This document shows, piece by piece, positions 44,598-54,352 of a DNA stretch of 64,000 nt. Both the position numbers and the translations under genes were made by a program. Location of the stretch: positions 1 through 64,000 of the forward strand of contig JACKJU010000014.1 in assembly GCA_020637805.1 (NCBI GenBank), given 5' to 3'. This DNA comes from Nitratireductor sp. (lineage in GTDB: Bacteria > Pseudomonadota > Alphaproteobacteria > Rhizobiales > Rhizobiaceae). Positions within the stretch are counted from its first letter, which is position 1; every line of letters begins with the position of its first letter. The notes beneath the pieces were generated by a model that was not told the origin of the DNA, made no database searches, and saw only the letters and a program-made list of their open reading frames with translations.

Positions 44598-45980
44598 TCA
44601 GTCGAGAAGAGGCGACCATGCCGGATCGGACGCAAACTCGGGCGTCGGTACCAGCCGTTCGTTGCGGCCTGTGAGATCAATCGAATAGAGCTTCGGTCCG
44701 CCATTGGCACCCGGTGCCTCGCGGAAGAACATCAGCACACGGCCATTGGGTGCCCAGGTCGGCCCTTCATTGTGGTAGCCTTCCGTCAGGACGCGTTCGC
44801 CGGAACCGTCTGGCTTCATCACGCCGATGATGAACTTGCCGCCCTGCTGCTTGGTGAAGGCGATCAGGTCGCCACGGGGTGACCAGACCGGGGTAGAATA
44901 GCTGCCCGTGCCAAACGAGATGCGCTGCGGTTCACCACCGCCTGCTCCCATCACATACAATTGCTGGCGGCCACCGCGGTCGGATTCGAACACGATCTGC
45001 GATCCATCCGGCGAATAGGAAGGGCTGGTGTCGATGGCGTTGGAATTGGTCAGGCGCGTCGTCGTTCGCGACCGCAGGTCCATCGTGTAGATGTTGGAGA
45101 TACCATCATTGTTCAGGCTCATGATGATCTTCTGGCCATCGGGCGAAAAACGCGGCGCGAAGGTCATGCCAGGAAAATCGCCAACGACGTCATACTGGCC
45201 GGTTTCGATCTGGCGCAGATAGACCCGGGGCTGCCCGCCCGCAAAGGACATGTAGGTTATTTCCTGGCGGTTGGGCGAGAAACGCGGCGTAAGAACAAGA
45301 TCTTCGCCGTTGGAAAGATAGCGCAGGTTGGCGCCGTCCTGGTCCATGATCGCAAGGCGCTTGATGCGTTTCTGCTTCGGACCCGATTCATCGACAAACA
45401 CGACACGGCTGTCGAAATAGCCGCCCTCGCCTGTCAGTTCCTTGTAGATGGCATCGGAAATGATGTGCGCCAGACGGCGCTTGTTCTGCGGATTGGTGAA
45501 GAACTGCTGGCCAATCAACTGATTGGCCCCGAAAACGTCCCAAAGGCGGAATTCGGCCTTCAACCGGCCGTCACCCTCCTGAGACACGGAACCCGTGACC
45601 AGTGCCTGGGCATTGATGACACGCCAGTCCTCGAACCGCGGTACCTTGTTGTGATCGGTGATCTGCTCGATGAAGGCAGCCTTGTCGATGGGCTTGAAGA
45701 GACCCGAGCCGCCGAGGTTGCTCGCAATGATCGAGGATATCTCGGGGCCGAGCTGACCAGAGAAGTCCGTGATCGCGATCGGCAGGGGTTCGACCGTGCC
45801 GCGTGTCAGGTCGATCATAACCTTGGCATGTGACGGAATAACCGCAGCAAGTGTTGCCGAAAGAAAAATCACGAAAGCCAGGAGGGACTGCAACAGCGAC
45901 CCTGCTCTCCAGGTAGCCGACGCGTCGGTGGCGGCCGGTGTTGATCCAATAGACTTTGTCGGCAGATATCTCATTTTCAT
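44598..45980 (-). CDS. tolB: Tol-Pal periplasmic protein TolB
   Basis: The protein has 460 residues. The leader is long: positive residues for ~30 positions, then a hydrophobic helix and a cut near SHA (~52). The N-domain is 'KVMIDLTRGTVEPLPIAITDF', followed by a beta-propeller with repeated 'FSPDGQKI', 'YSPDGSQIVFESDRGG' and 'WSPRGDLIAFT' blades. TolB binds Pal and TolA. AGGAAGAG precedes the first ATG. The long positively charged leader is atypical. Confidence 0.97.
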   Translation of the reverse strand: MKMRYLPTKSIGSTPAATDASATWRAGSLLQSLLAFVIFLSATLAAVIPSHAKVMIDLTRGTVEPLPIAITDFSGQLGPEISSIIASNLGGSGLFKPIDKAAFIEQITDHNKVPRFEDWRVINAQALVTGSVSQEGDGRLKAEFRLWDVFGANQLIGQQFFTNPQNKRRLAHIISDAIYKELTGEGGYFDSRVVFVDESGPKQKRIKRLAIMDQDGANLRYLSNGEDLVLTPRFSPNRQEITYMSFAGGQPRVYLRQIETGQYDVVGDFPGMTFAPRFSPDGQKIIMSLNNDGISNIYTMDLRSRTTTRLTNSNAIDTSPSYSPDGSQIVFESDRGGRQQLYVMGAGGGEPQRISFGTGSYSTPVWSPRGDLIAFTKQQGGKFIIGVMKPDGSGERVLTEGYHNEGPTWAPNGRVLMFFREAPGANGGPKLYSIDLTGRNERLVPTPEFASDPAWSPLLD

Positions 45981-46104
45981 CTCTTCCTTGTGGCGGCGGC
46001 CAGTGTTGCAGCACCGCCTAAAAAATCCAACGCTTGCCCCGATGACGGTCTTTCACACGAGGGTGGCAGGATTTTGTAACGCCACCCGTGTCCTCCGGTT
46101 CCCG

Positions 46105-47151
46105 TCAGAACATCTCCCTTGGATCAAAGTTTACCTGAACCTCGTTCCAGATGCTGTACTTGCCTTCGGGTACGCGCAATCCGTCTCGATCGCAAATCTG
46201 GATTGCCCTCACGGCACTGCTGTCGAATGTGCGATTGCCGCTCGACTTGACCACCCGGGGCCTCCCCACCAGCTTGCCGCCCTGGTCGAGATCAAACTCT
46301 ACCGACGCCATCAGTTCCTCGCCACCTGCAGCACCTGCGGGTATTGACCAGCAGCTTGCAAGCTGTGCCTTGAGCGCGTCCATCTCGCTTTGCGAAAGCT
46401 CGCCCGATGAATTGCCCTTGCGCGTTCCAAGCGATGCTTCCTCGCGCGACGACTTCGCACCGGTCTGGGCGGATTCCTGCTTGTTCAGCAGAGCCGAAAT
46501 CTCGTCCTCTGTAGAAGTGGAATCGGAAGCCTTGGCAGCCGTCTTCTTTTCGGCAGGCTGTTCGGATTTCTTCCGTTCCTGGGTTGCTGCCCGTTGCGGC
46601 TTGGGCGGTTCCGGCCGCGACTCGGGAACGATGGGGGCGGTCTTCGGCAGGGCGGCAAACTGCTCGCCGTCTTCGCTGACCTTGGCGTTTTCCGCCGCTG
46701 CCTGCTCGGTAACAGGAACGGAAGGCTGGTTCACTGCCGCCAACTCCGTTGACGGCGCGGGTTGGCTTTCCTTCACCGGTTCAGGAGCGGGATCGGGCTT
46801 TGGTTCCGGTGTTGGCTCGGGCTTCGGGGAAGGCTTCGCCTTTGCGGTCTCCACCGCCTGCTCGGCTGACTTCGCCGCCTCTTTTGACTGGGCATCATTG
46901 TTGCTGTCGCCTGCGTTGACAGCATCTGGCACGGGATCCGGGCGTTGGGTGGGAACCGGTGCCGGCTTGTCCTTGAGATCGGCCTTCTTCTCGCCCTTCA
47001 CCGACTTCGTGAACTCCTCGATCGGCACGATATCGACCGGCAACGCCTCGACGTCAGCAACCTGCATTGGCGCAGGCGCGGACAGGCTCCACAATCCCCA
47101 GGTGAGGATGATGGCGTGCGCGATACTCGATGAGATCAGACCGGCTTTCAT
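46105..47151 (-). CDS. tolA: Cell-envelope protein TolA
   Basis: The protein has 348 residues. An N-terminal membrane helix ('GLISSSIAHAIILTWGLWSL') is followed by about 200 residues rich in Pro, Glu, Lys and Ala and a C-terminal domain ending 'SAVRAIQICDRDGLRVPEGKY' and 'VQVNFDPREMF', as in TonB-like TolA. It spans the periplasm from TolQR to TolB-Pal. Position between tolR and tolB is standard. The low-complexity linker makes exact comparison unreliable. Confidence 0.93.
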   Translation of the reverse strand: MKAGLISSSIAHAIILTWGLWSLSAPAPMQVADVEALPVDIVPIEEFTKSVKGEKKADLKDKPAPVPTQRPDPVPDAVNAGDSNNDAQSKEAAKSAEQAVETAKAKPSPKPEPTPEPKPDPAPEPVKESQPAPSTELAAVNQPSVPVTEQAAAENAKVSEDGEQFAALPKTAPIVPESRPEPPKPQRAATQERKKSEQPAEKKTAAKASDSTSTEDEISALLNKQESAQTGAKSSREEASLGTRKGNSSGELSQSEMDALKAQLASCWSIPAGAAGGEELMASVEFDLDQGGKLVGRPRVVKSSGNRTFDSSAVRAIQICDRDGLRVPEGKYSIWNEVQVNFDPREMF

Positions 47152-47178
47152 GGCAGTCGAAGACTTCCCCGCTCCACC

Positions 47179-47628
47179 CTATTTGCCCTGTTCCTGCAGA
47201 GTAACCATTGCAAGACGCTTGTATCCGGCCTGGGAAATCATCCCCATCACCTTCATGACGTTGCCATAGGCTGCGGCCCTGTCGCCGCGTACATAGATGC
47301 GCTCTTCATATCCGTTGCGGGCAATGGCGTTGAGTTTGGGAACCACTTCTTCCATCGTCAGCTCGGTTTCCTGCAGGTAAACCTGGCCCTGCTCGTTGAC
47401 GGAAATCGTTATCGGCTGCGTCTCGGAATTGAGCGCATTAGCCTGGGTTTCGGGCAGATCGATGGGAACACCCACTGTCAGCAGCGGTGCTGCCACCATG
47501 AAGATGATCAGGAGCACGAGCATCACGTCCACAAACGGCGTGACGTTGATTTCGCTCATCACGGCATGGCGCCGTCCCCGCCGTCTGCGGCTTCCGCCTG
47601 AACCGGAATTTCCTACTGACATTCCCAT
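47179..47628 (-). CDS. tolR: Tol-Pal inner-membrane protein TolR
   Basis: The protein has 149 residues: an ExbD/TolR-type protein with a basic cytoplasmic start, a membrane helix ('MSEINVTPFVDVMLVLLIIF', with the functional Asp), and a periplasmic domain closing 'MGMISQAGYKRLAMVTLQEQGK'. With TolQ it uses the proton-motive force to drive TolA. It overlaps neither neighbour; the gap to tolA is 27 bases. Confidence 0.97.
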   Translation of the reverse strand: MGMSVGNSGSGGSRRRRGRRHAVMSEINVTPFVDVMLVLLIIFMVAAPLLTVGVPIDLPETQANALNSETQPITISVNEQGQVYLQETELTMEEVVPKLNAIARNGYEERIYVRGDRAAAYGNVMKVMGMISQAGYKRLAMVTLQEQGK

Positions 47629-47745
47629 TTTCAGCTACCCTTGCCCACTCGGGGCGGTTTCTTGCAGGTGAGATTTGATAGTTTGCGCCACGGAATTGCT
47701 CCCCGGCATCCAGGACGCTGTCTGCCCGGCCAATCCGGCCCAGCA

Positions 47746-48498
47746 TCATCCGCGCGCGTTCTTCTCATCTATCTGTCGCGAAAGTATGGCTGAGAACTCG
47801 TCGGCGAAGCCTTCCATACGCGAGGCGATCTTCTGCGTGTCAGATGAAAACTTGTTGTAGGCGATGACCGCAGGTATGGCCGCAAGCAGACCAAGCGCGG
47901 TCGCCATCAGTGCCTCTGCAATACCGGGTGCGACGACTGCGAGGTTTGTTGATTTCGAACCTGCGATGGCCTGAAAAGAGGTCATGATCCCGACTACCGT
48001 CCCGAAAAGACCGATAAACGGAGCTGCAGAACCAACGGTTGCCAGGAAGCTCAGCCGCTTCTCCAGCCGTTCCATTTCGCGCGTCAGGGTCACGTCCATC
48101 TGCTTGTCGATGCGCTGGTTGAGGCCAATCGCGGAGTTGGCACCGCGCTCGAAGGATTTCTTCCATTCACGCATGGCGGAAACAAAGATCGCCCCCATCC
48201 CGGAGGGCGCCTTGTCTGCCAGCGAGCGGTACAACTCCTCAAGCGAACGTCCCGACCAGAACACTTCCTCGAAGCGGTCGAGCTGACGGCGCGTACGTGC
48301 GAACAACAGCACCTTGTCGATGATGATCGCCCAGCACCATATGGAGGCCAGCACCAGTCCGATCATCACAAGCTTGACGATAAAGCCGGCCTGCATGAAC
48401 AGTCCAATGAGGGAAAGATCGCCGGCTGCCTGAAGCCCGCCGCTCTCGACGCCCTGCGCAAATGCCGAAGCGATCAAAAATGCAGAACCAAAGCTCAT
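47746..48498 (-). CDS. tolQ: Tol-Pal inner-membrane protein TolQ
   Basis: The protein has 250 residues. Three membrane segments; the signature 'VGSAAPFIGLFGTVVGIMTSF' and 'APGIAEALMATALGLLAAIPAVIAYNKF' mark the ExbB/TolQ family. It forms the proton channel with TolR. It is the first gene of tolQRAB here, but its usual partner ybgC lies 3.9 kb upstream, beyond inserted genes. Confidence 0.97.
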   Translation of the reverse strand: MSFGSAFLIASAFAQGVESGGLQAAGDLSLIGLFMQAGFIVKLVMIGLVLASIWCWAIIIDKVLLFARTRRQLDRFEEVFWSGRSLEELYRSLADKAPSGMGAIFVSAMREWKKSFERGANSAIGLNQRIDKQMDVTLTREMERLEKRLSFLATVGSAAPFIGLFGTVVGIMTSFQAIAGSKSTNLAVVAPGIAEALMATALGLLAAIPAVIAYNKFSSDTQKIASRMEGFADEFSAILSRQIDEKNARG

Positions 48499-48865
48499 TT
48501 CAAAAACCTGTCCAGTTGTGTTCCGTGTTCAGGACAATCCGGCACTGGCGCGGCTGGCGCCCGGCGTGGCCGGCAGCATAGCCCCTGCCACTTGCCCGCA
48601 TTGCTGATGAATTTTGTCCGAATGGCGCTCGAAAACCCGAAAATATTGGTCAAACAAAGGCGCACCTTGCCGCTTGAAGCCTTTCGCGCCATCTCAGCGA
48701 TTAATGAAGCATTAGGGTAAATGATCCGTTAGGATTCCGTGGCGGCAACGTGGCGGAAGAAGATTTCCGGCATATCGAAATCATTTGCCGCCCGGTTGCG
48801 CGGGCATATAATGCTGAAGTCAACCAACTCAATGACATTGTCTCCGCAGGTTACGGATCCGACCC
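48499..48865. promoter_or_regulatory. tolQ - DUF1992 divergent region
   Basis: These 367 bases separate tolQ from the divergent DUF1992 gene. One GANTC site is at 48732-48736. No promoter is certain and no reading frame is credible. Confidence 0.35.
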
Positions 48866-49174
48866 ATGAATTTTGCCAGGCTGGCGGAAAGTCGCATTGA
48901 ACAGGCCATCGAGGCTGGAGAACTGAAAAACCTTCCAGGCGAGGGAATACCGCTGCCGAAGGACGATACCGGCGGCGACCCGATTGAAAAGGCCGGCTTC
49001 AAGATGATGGCGAAAGCCGGCGCTCTGCCACCGGAAATCCTGCTCAAGAAGGAGATTGCCGCCGGGTGGCAACGTCTGCGCGAGGCTGAAGACGAGGCAA
49101 TCAAGCTCGAAATCATGCGCTCGCTCGCCAACCTCCAGATGCGCCTCGCCATGATGCTGGAGCAAAGGCGCTAG
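48866..49174 (+). CDS. DUF1992 (DnaJ-homologue subfamily C-28-like) small protein
   Basis: The protein has 102 residues. The DUF1992 core 'FARLAESRIEQAIEAGELKNLPGEG' and '..PPEILLKKEIA' is clear over most of its length, as in E. coli YhdN/DnaJC28-type proteins, but there is no J domain. Function unknown. It is the first gene of the block (with marC and the chemoreceptor) between tolQ and ybgC. Confidence 0.8.
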   Translation: MNFARLAESRIEQAIEAGELKNLPGEGIPLPKDDTGGDPIEKAGFKMMAKAGALPPEILLKKEIAAGWQRLREAEDEAIKLEIMRSLANLQMRLAMMLEQRR

Positions 49175-49364
49175 CCCACCCGCACCGGTCGCGAAGCTGA
49201 AAATTGTTATTCGCGCGTGTTTCCTGCCCTTGCCATCGCCCGCCCATATTCGCGATGATATTTGATGCATCCGCCCGTCAAATCCAAATCACGGTCGAAC
49301 GCCGATTTTCACACATGCGCTCGCGCGGCTATCCCTCAAAATTCCTGCCGGAGGATTTTCTCAG

Positions 49365-50033
49365 TTGGATTTCAACACACTGGACTGGGTTGCCATCTAT
49401 CGCGAATTCATCACGCTGTTGGTCGTCATCGATCCTGTTGGATCGGTACCGGTATTCCTCTACGCGGTCGCGGGCGTTCCGGCTCGCCTTCATCGTAGTT
49501 TTGCCGTTCGCGCCGTTGCAATCGCCACCGCTGTACTGCTGGTTTTTCTCGTCGCGGGCCAGATCGCGCTTGAAACGCTTGGCCTGCGTTTCGGGTCCTT
49601 CCAGATCGCCGGAGGCATTGTCCTCTTCCTGTTCGCGCTTACGATGATCTTCGGCGTTTCCAAGCCGCAAAGCGAGATCGAGGAAGCCGGACGGGATCAT
49701 CTGGCTGGTGCTGTATTTCCCCTGGCCATACCCTCGATTGCATCGCCAGGCGCCATGCTGGCAGTGGTGGTTCTGACCGACAATCATCGCCAATCGATCT
49801 CTGAACAGGCCCTGACTGCCGGCATTCTGGTTCTCGTTCTGCTTATTACCCTGGGGCTTCTCCTGGCTGCGAGCTATGTCCACAGGATCATCGGAAACAC
49901 CGGTGCAAGCGTCGTCAGTCGCGTAATGGGTATCATCCTGGCCACCATCGCAATCGATTCGATCATCGGCGGTTTCGAGACCCTGGGTGTCCTCGACATT
50001 CCTGCTGGGCAGGCGATCGGCACCGTCTCCTGA
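49365..50033 (+). CDS. MarC-family membrane protein
   Basis: The protein has 222 residues from a TTG, with GGAGG ten bases upstream. Six membrane segments; the MarC signature 'LLVVIDPVGSVPVFL' near the start and 'AVFPLAIPSIASPGAMLAVVV' are clear. The family was named from the mar locus but has no proven transport or resistance role. It is convergent with the chemoreceptor gene downstream. Confidence 0.85.
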   Translation: MDFNTLDWVAIYREFITLLVVIDPVGSVPVFLYAVAGVPARLHRSFAVRAVAIATAVLLVFLVAGQIALETLGLRFGSFQIAGGIVLFLFALTMIFGVSKPQSEIEEAGRDHLAGAVFPLAIPSIASPGAMLAVVVLTDNHRQSISEQALTAGILVLVLLITLGLLLAASYVHRIIGNTGASVVSRVMGIILATIAIDSIIGGFETLGVLDIPAGQAIGTVS

Positions 50034-50083
50034 CGCGACGGTTGCCCTCCCGTTTCCTCAACCACGATTCTCGGATGGCAAAA

Positions 50084-50111
50084 CGGCGCTCCCGGTTTCC
50101 CGGGAACGCCG
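50084..50111. terminator. Terminator between the convergent marC and chemoreceptor genes
   Basis: CGGCG(CT)CCCGG pairs with CCGGG(AA)CGCCG around TTTC. A short T run exists on the minus strand, so it can serve the chemoreceptor gene and perhaps the MarC transcript. Confidence 0.6.
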
Positions 50112-50158
50112 CATTTAATTCAGTATCAATGTTCCGCTCGTGGAACGGTCCGTGCCGA

Positions 50159-52159
50159 TCAGAATTCTTCCCAGCTGTCTTCCTGAAGCGCTGTGTTGCC
50201 GGATACCGGGAACGACCTTACAGCCTCGGCAATTTGAGCCTGCGCTGCTCGCGGGTCCTTGCGAACGCCCGAAGCGGAAGGCTGAGCCCTTGACGGCTGT
50301 GCTGCAGCTTTCTGAGACCAGGCACCGCCATTGCCCACGTTGAAGCGGCGCAGCAGATCGGTCAGCGATACCGCTTCCTTGGCGAGACCATGGCTCGCTG
50401 CCGTCGATTCTTCGACCATTGCGGCGTTCTGCTGAGTTGCCTTGTCGATTTCGGCAATAGCGGAGTTGATCTCCTGCAGGGTCGAAGACTGTTCCTTCAC
50501 CGCTTCCACGATTGCCAGCACGTTCACGTTGACGTCCTTGACCTCGGTAACGATGCCTTCGAGTGCCTTGCCAGTCTCACTGACGAGCTGAGAACCGGAG
50601 CGTACCTGCTGCGACGAAGTCTCGATGAGCTGCTTGATTTCCTTGGCCGCGTTTGCCGAACGCTGGGCAAGTTCGCGAACTTCCTGCGCAACCACTGCAA
50701 ATCCCTTGCCGGCTTCGCCGGCCCGTGCTGCCTCAACCCCGGCATTGAGCGCCAGGAGATTGGTCTGGAAGGCAATCTCGTCGATCATTCCAATGATGTT
50801 GCCAATCTGCCTGGACGAATCCTCGATCTGGGCCATCGCTGCAACAGCCTGCTTGACCACCTCACCAGACTTCACGGCAGAAGACTCGGTCTTCTGCACC
50901 AGGTGCCCCGCTTCTTCTGCACGACCGGCAGATTCGCGCACCGACGCGGTAACCTCTTCCACGGCTGCGGCCGTTTCCTCGACCGATGCTGCCTGCTGTT
51001 CGGTACGGCGGGAAAGATCGTCGGCTGCCGTGCGGATCTCGTCGGACGCACCGGTTACCGCCCTTGTGCTGTTGCCAATATTGAACATGGCGTCGCGCAG
51101 GTTTGCCAATGCAGAGTTGAAGTCCACCCTCAGCGAGTCGAGTTTGGTATCGAATTCCGTCGTCACTTCGCAGGTAAGATCACCATTCGACAGCCGCTGA
51201 AATGCATCTCCCAGCGCCTCAATGACAATTTCCAGAGATTTTGCATTTGCAAGTGCTCGCTCGCTCGCTTCTGCTTCAAGTCTCGCTGTCCGCTCGCGTT
51301 CCTCGTTCATCTGCCGTTGACGCTCTAGGTCGCCTGCAGTCGCCTCCTTGAACACCCGGACTGCACGCGCGAGAACACCGATCTCGTTGGATTTATCGAG
51401 ATAGGGGACCTCTCCATGCGCCGTGCCATCTGCCAGGTTCGAAGTGAAATTCGATATCCGCTGCAACGGCCGGACAACACCTGTAACCAGCCAAATGATC
51501 AAGGCTGCGACCACTGCGAACGCAATAGCTGCCACGCAGAAGTATAGATACTTCAGACTGCCAACGACAGCCATTGTACCGGCCTCAATCTTTGCCTGAG
51601 CGTCGGTGGCGTGTTTTACGATCTCTTCAACCACTTCCCTGTGCTTCGAGAAGTCCTTTGCGAGAAGATTCATTGCCTCGAATATCTTGGTGTTATCCGG
51701 AGTGGATTCCCGCAAAGTGGGAATAAGAATGTTCTCCGCATGCATCCAGAATTCTTCCAACATCGCGGGAGAGTCATTGACAATGTGATCTTTCACTTCG
51801 TCGTTGATGTTGGAATTGCGCCAAAATTCGCGCTGGGTGAAGAACTGACCCTTCTTTTCGAAATAATTGGATATGTGGGCTTCGCGGTCCTGCGGCTCAA
51901 AAGTCGCATTGACCAGTTCCATGTAGGCTTCGATTGCATAGGACGGCGGCGGAAGGACATCCGCGACGAGATCTTTGTAAGTTATGATCTGTTGATAGTT
52001 GTCACTGCCAATCTGCCCCTTCATGTCACGAAAATGTGTCGTACCAAGAAGCAGTGCAACAACCGACGCCAGTATGGCTGCCGCCGCGATAATACCAGTT
52101 CGAATGGAAAAGTTTGCGCCCAACGAACGGCTTGCGCCGGACTGCCGTCTCTCAAACAT
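50159..52159 (-). CDS. Methyl-accepting chemotaxis protein with C-terminal CheR/CheB docking tail
   Basis: The protein has 666 residues from the ATG at 52159 (AGGGGG upstream; 24 further residues of open frame are rejected). Two membrane helices flank a periplasmic domain of ~160 residues with helices ('FEPQDREAHISNYFEKKGQF'). HAMP follows, then the signalling hairpin with 'EIAFQTNLLALNAGVEAARAGEAGKGFAVVAQEVRELAQRSANAAKEIK' in pieces. The last residues DSWEEF fit the xWxxF docking motif for CheR/CheB, usual in high-abundance receptors. Ligand unknown. No other che gene is nearby. Confidence 0.9.
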   Translation of the reverse strand: MFERRQSGASRSLGANFSIRTGIIAAAAILASVVALLLGTTHFRDMKGQIGSDNYQQIITYKDLVADVLPPPSYAIEAYMELVNATFEPQDREAHISNYFEKKGQFFTQREFWRNSNINDEVKDHIVNDSPAMLEEFWMHAENILIPTLRESTPDNTKIFEAMNLLAKDFSKHREVVEEIVKHATDAQAKIEAGTMAVVGSLKYLYFCVAAIAFAVVAALIIWLVTGVVRPLQRISNFTSNLADGTAHGEVPYLDKSNEIGVLARAVRVFKEATAGDLERQRQMNEERERTARLEAEASERALANAKSLEIVIEALGDAFQRLSNGDLTCEVTTEFDTKLDSLRVDFNSALANLRDAMFNIGNSTRAVTGASDEIRTAADDLSRRTEQQAASVEETAAAVEEVTASVRESAGRAEEAGHLVQKTESSAVKSGEVVKQAVAAMAQIEDSSRQIGNIIGMIDEIAFQTNLLALNAGVEAARAGEAGKGFAVVAQEVRELAQRSANAAKEIKQLIETSSQQVRSGSQLVSETGKALEGIVTEVKDVNVNVLAIVEAVKEQSSTLQEINSAIAEIDKATQQNAAMVEESTAASHGLAKEAVSLTDLLRRFNVGNGGAWSQKAAAQPSRAQPSASGVRKDPRAAQAQIAEAVRSFPVSGNTALQEDSWEEF

Positions 52160-52425
52160 GGATTTCCCCCTACATGGAAAACGAGGCAGAGAATGATGCC
52201 CCTTTGATGGAATGCTGATTTGAATAAACATGTCGTTTGAACGACCGCCTGGATACGCATAATGCGGTAAGGGAGTTTGACCCTCAGGCGATTAATCAAT
52301 GACAGTGAGATATTAAGGATTGGTGAAGCACATCACTAAGTGATTGATTCAATTAAAACCATCTAAAATTGTCTGCATTTTTCGCCACAACCTGACGGAT
52401 AAGATCTTATCTAGCTGTCTGACTC

Positions 52426-52890
52426 TCACCCCTGCGGGTCCAGCTTTTCCCGCAGATCGTCGGGAAATCGCTTCGCGCCGCCACCGTGATGGATGAACGC
52501 AACCTCGACATCAGCCCCGCAGAGCATGGTTTCACTGCCGTCCGCTTCACGTCGTAGAACTTCCTGGCGCAGGAAGGAACGTGCGCCGGTTAGTTTCTTC
52601 AGCGTGGTGCGCACAATCACCAGATCATCGATCTTGGCTGGCGGTCCGAATTGCAACTGCATGCGGTGGATGGCGAAGGCCGACTTGTCCTTTTCCAGAT
52701 CCGTATGGAAAATCTTCAAATGCCTGAGCCACTCGGTGCGTGAGCGCTCCATGTATTTCAGATAATTGGAATGGTAGACCACACCGGAGAAATCGGTGTC
52801 CTCGTAATAGACACGAATCTCCATTTCGTGGCCCTTGCCGACCTCGCTCTCGAAGAGAGTATTGGCCAATGATGACTTGTCGCGAGACAT
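52426..52890 (-). CDS. ybgC: Acyl-CoA thioesterase YbgC (Tol-Pal-associated)
   Basis: The protein has 154 residues with the YbgC hot-dog fold: 'RVYYEDTDFSGVVYHSNYLKYMERSRTEWLR' in parts, with the catalytic Asp in YYEDTDFSG and the following His. In the standard order it precedes tolQ. The 30 residues before this motif are a longer start than usual; the internal Met at 'HEMEIRVYYED' is an alternative. Substrate in vivo is debated (short acyl-CoA or ACP). Confidence 0.93.
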   Translation of the reverse strand: MSRDKSSLANTLFESEVGKGHEMEIRVYYEDTDFSGVVYHSNYLKYMERSRTEWLRHLKIFHTDLEKDKSAFAIHRMQLQFGPPAKIDDLVIVRTTLKKLTGARSFLRQEVLRREADGSETMLCGADVEVAFIHHGGGAKRFPDDLREKLDPQG

Positions 52891-52950
52891 CCAATCTACC
52901 TTTCCGGCCCCTTCCCTGCAGACGCACTGCTCCGGCGCATGCGTCAGTTG

Positions 52951-54153
52951 TCAGCCACCAGATTCGAACGGCTGGCCCAGAACTACAATCGCAACACCAA
53001 GCACGGCAAGCAAGGCAAATGGCAGTGCCTTCGCCCTTTCCTCCTGCCGCCATGCATTCAGCGCGGCAAGACCGGCCTCCATCGTGTAGTAGAGCGCGAA
53101 AGCGCGCGACGCATAGGCGATGATCTCGAACACATCGGCTATCCAGGTGATGCCGATACCGATCGCGGCGAGGAGGGCATATGCGATCCGTGGCGAAATG
53201 CGCTTGCCGGAAAGCTGCCAGACAAGCCCGCCGGAACCGGAAGTATCAGCGACCGCGGCAGAAAACTGCGCTGCCAGGGCCGCAGCGACCAGCAGCACGG
53301 AGAGAATCGGTGCCACCAGGCCCATCATGTCCACGATTGCTGTCTCTGTCGTCTTCAACTGCCCGCGCTCGAACACGTAGGCCATCAGCAAGATGTAGAG
53401 AAGATAAATGGCCGACGAAAGCCATTGCGCCCATCGCATCGATTTGAGGCGCGTCTTCAGGTCATACGTATTGCTGAGATACCGCGATGTCTCGAACCCC
53501 TGTACCGTCACGATCAGTCCAAAACCGAGTGTTACCGCTCCCCAACCGCTCATCGAAGGCTGATTGAAGATCAATCCATTGTCTGTAGCGCGTGCATGGA
53601 AGTAGAGCGCCAGGCCAACAAGAAGCCCGGAAATGATGGCCAGCTTCGTGGTAACCGAAAAATATTCCATCCATTCGAGCGACTTGAACCCGCCGCTCCA
53701 GCCCACCAGCACGATGAGAACGAATATGGCCGTCGTCACCATTCTCGAACTGAACGGATCGGCAAGCGGGGTGAGGCTCACCGCGAACGCACCGAAAAGG
53801 TTTAGGTAGTAGGCAACGGAGACTACATAGGCAAAACCCAGCGTCCAGGACCCAAGCCTGTCTAGCAAGACAACGGGCCGGGGTTCCGGAGCACCTGTTT
53901 CGAATACGCGCATGTTGTAGCGTATCGCGGATCCAAAGGCGTAGGCACCAATGCACAACGCTGCCATCGCCAGTGGGGCATAGGCACCATATGCCGAATC
54001 GAGGATGGGCCCAAGAACCAGGAACCCACTGCCGATGATCGATGCCAGCGGCGTGGTCATTGCCATCCATGCCGGTATGGTACGCAGACGCGGTTGCAGG
54101 AGCAGGAAGGCAACAACCACGACCGTCAGCAGAATGGCAATGTTGAGGATCAT
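52951..54153 (-). CDS. APC-superfamily-like amino-acid/amine permease
   Basis: The protein has 400 residues from the ATG at 54153, with about eleven membrane segments. 'IIGSGFLVLGPIL' at the N-terminus resembles the substrate-binding GSG of APC-type carriers, and 'VTVQGFETSRYLSNTY' occurs mid-protein. No energetics motif is visible. It may carry an amino acid or amine. It lies between ruvB and ybgC, both same-strand, where relatives have ruvB followed directly by ybgC. Confidence 0.65.
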   Translation of the reverse strand: MILNIAILLTVVVVAFLLLQPRLRTIPAWMAMTTPLASIIGSGFLVLGPILDSAYGAYAPLAMAALCIGAYAFGSAIRYNMRVFETGAPEPRPVVLLDRLGSWTLGFAYVVSVAYYLNLFGAFAVSLTPLADPFSSRMVTTAIFVLIVLVGWSGGFKSLEWMEYFSVTTKLAIISGLLVGLALYFHARATDNGLIFNQPSMSGWGAVTLGFGLIVTVQGFETSRYLSNTYDLKTRLKSMRWAQWLSSAIYLLYILLMAYVFERGQLKTTETAIVDMMGLVAPILSVLLVAAALAAQFSAAVADTSGSGGLVWQLSGKRISPRIAYALLAAIGIGITWIADVFEIIAYASRAFALYYTMEAGLAALNAWRQEERAKALPFALLAVLGVAIVVLGQPFESGG

Positions 54154-54352
54154 GTGTGGGGTCGTTTCATTCGTTAAAACAATTTCGATCTTGGCGGAAT
54201 CGGCGAAATCGAAATGCGGAAATGAATTCAGCCGTATGCGGAAAGCAATCGTATCCACCAAAATATGAAACGATCTAGCCGCCGGTCATCAACGTTTGGC
54301 AGCCGTCGCGGTTCCTTCGACTACCCGGGCGGGTCGGAGATTGTGTCTTCCC

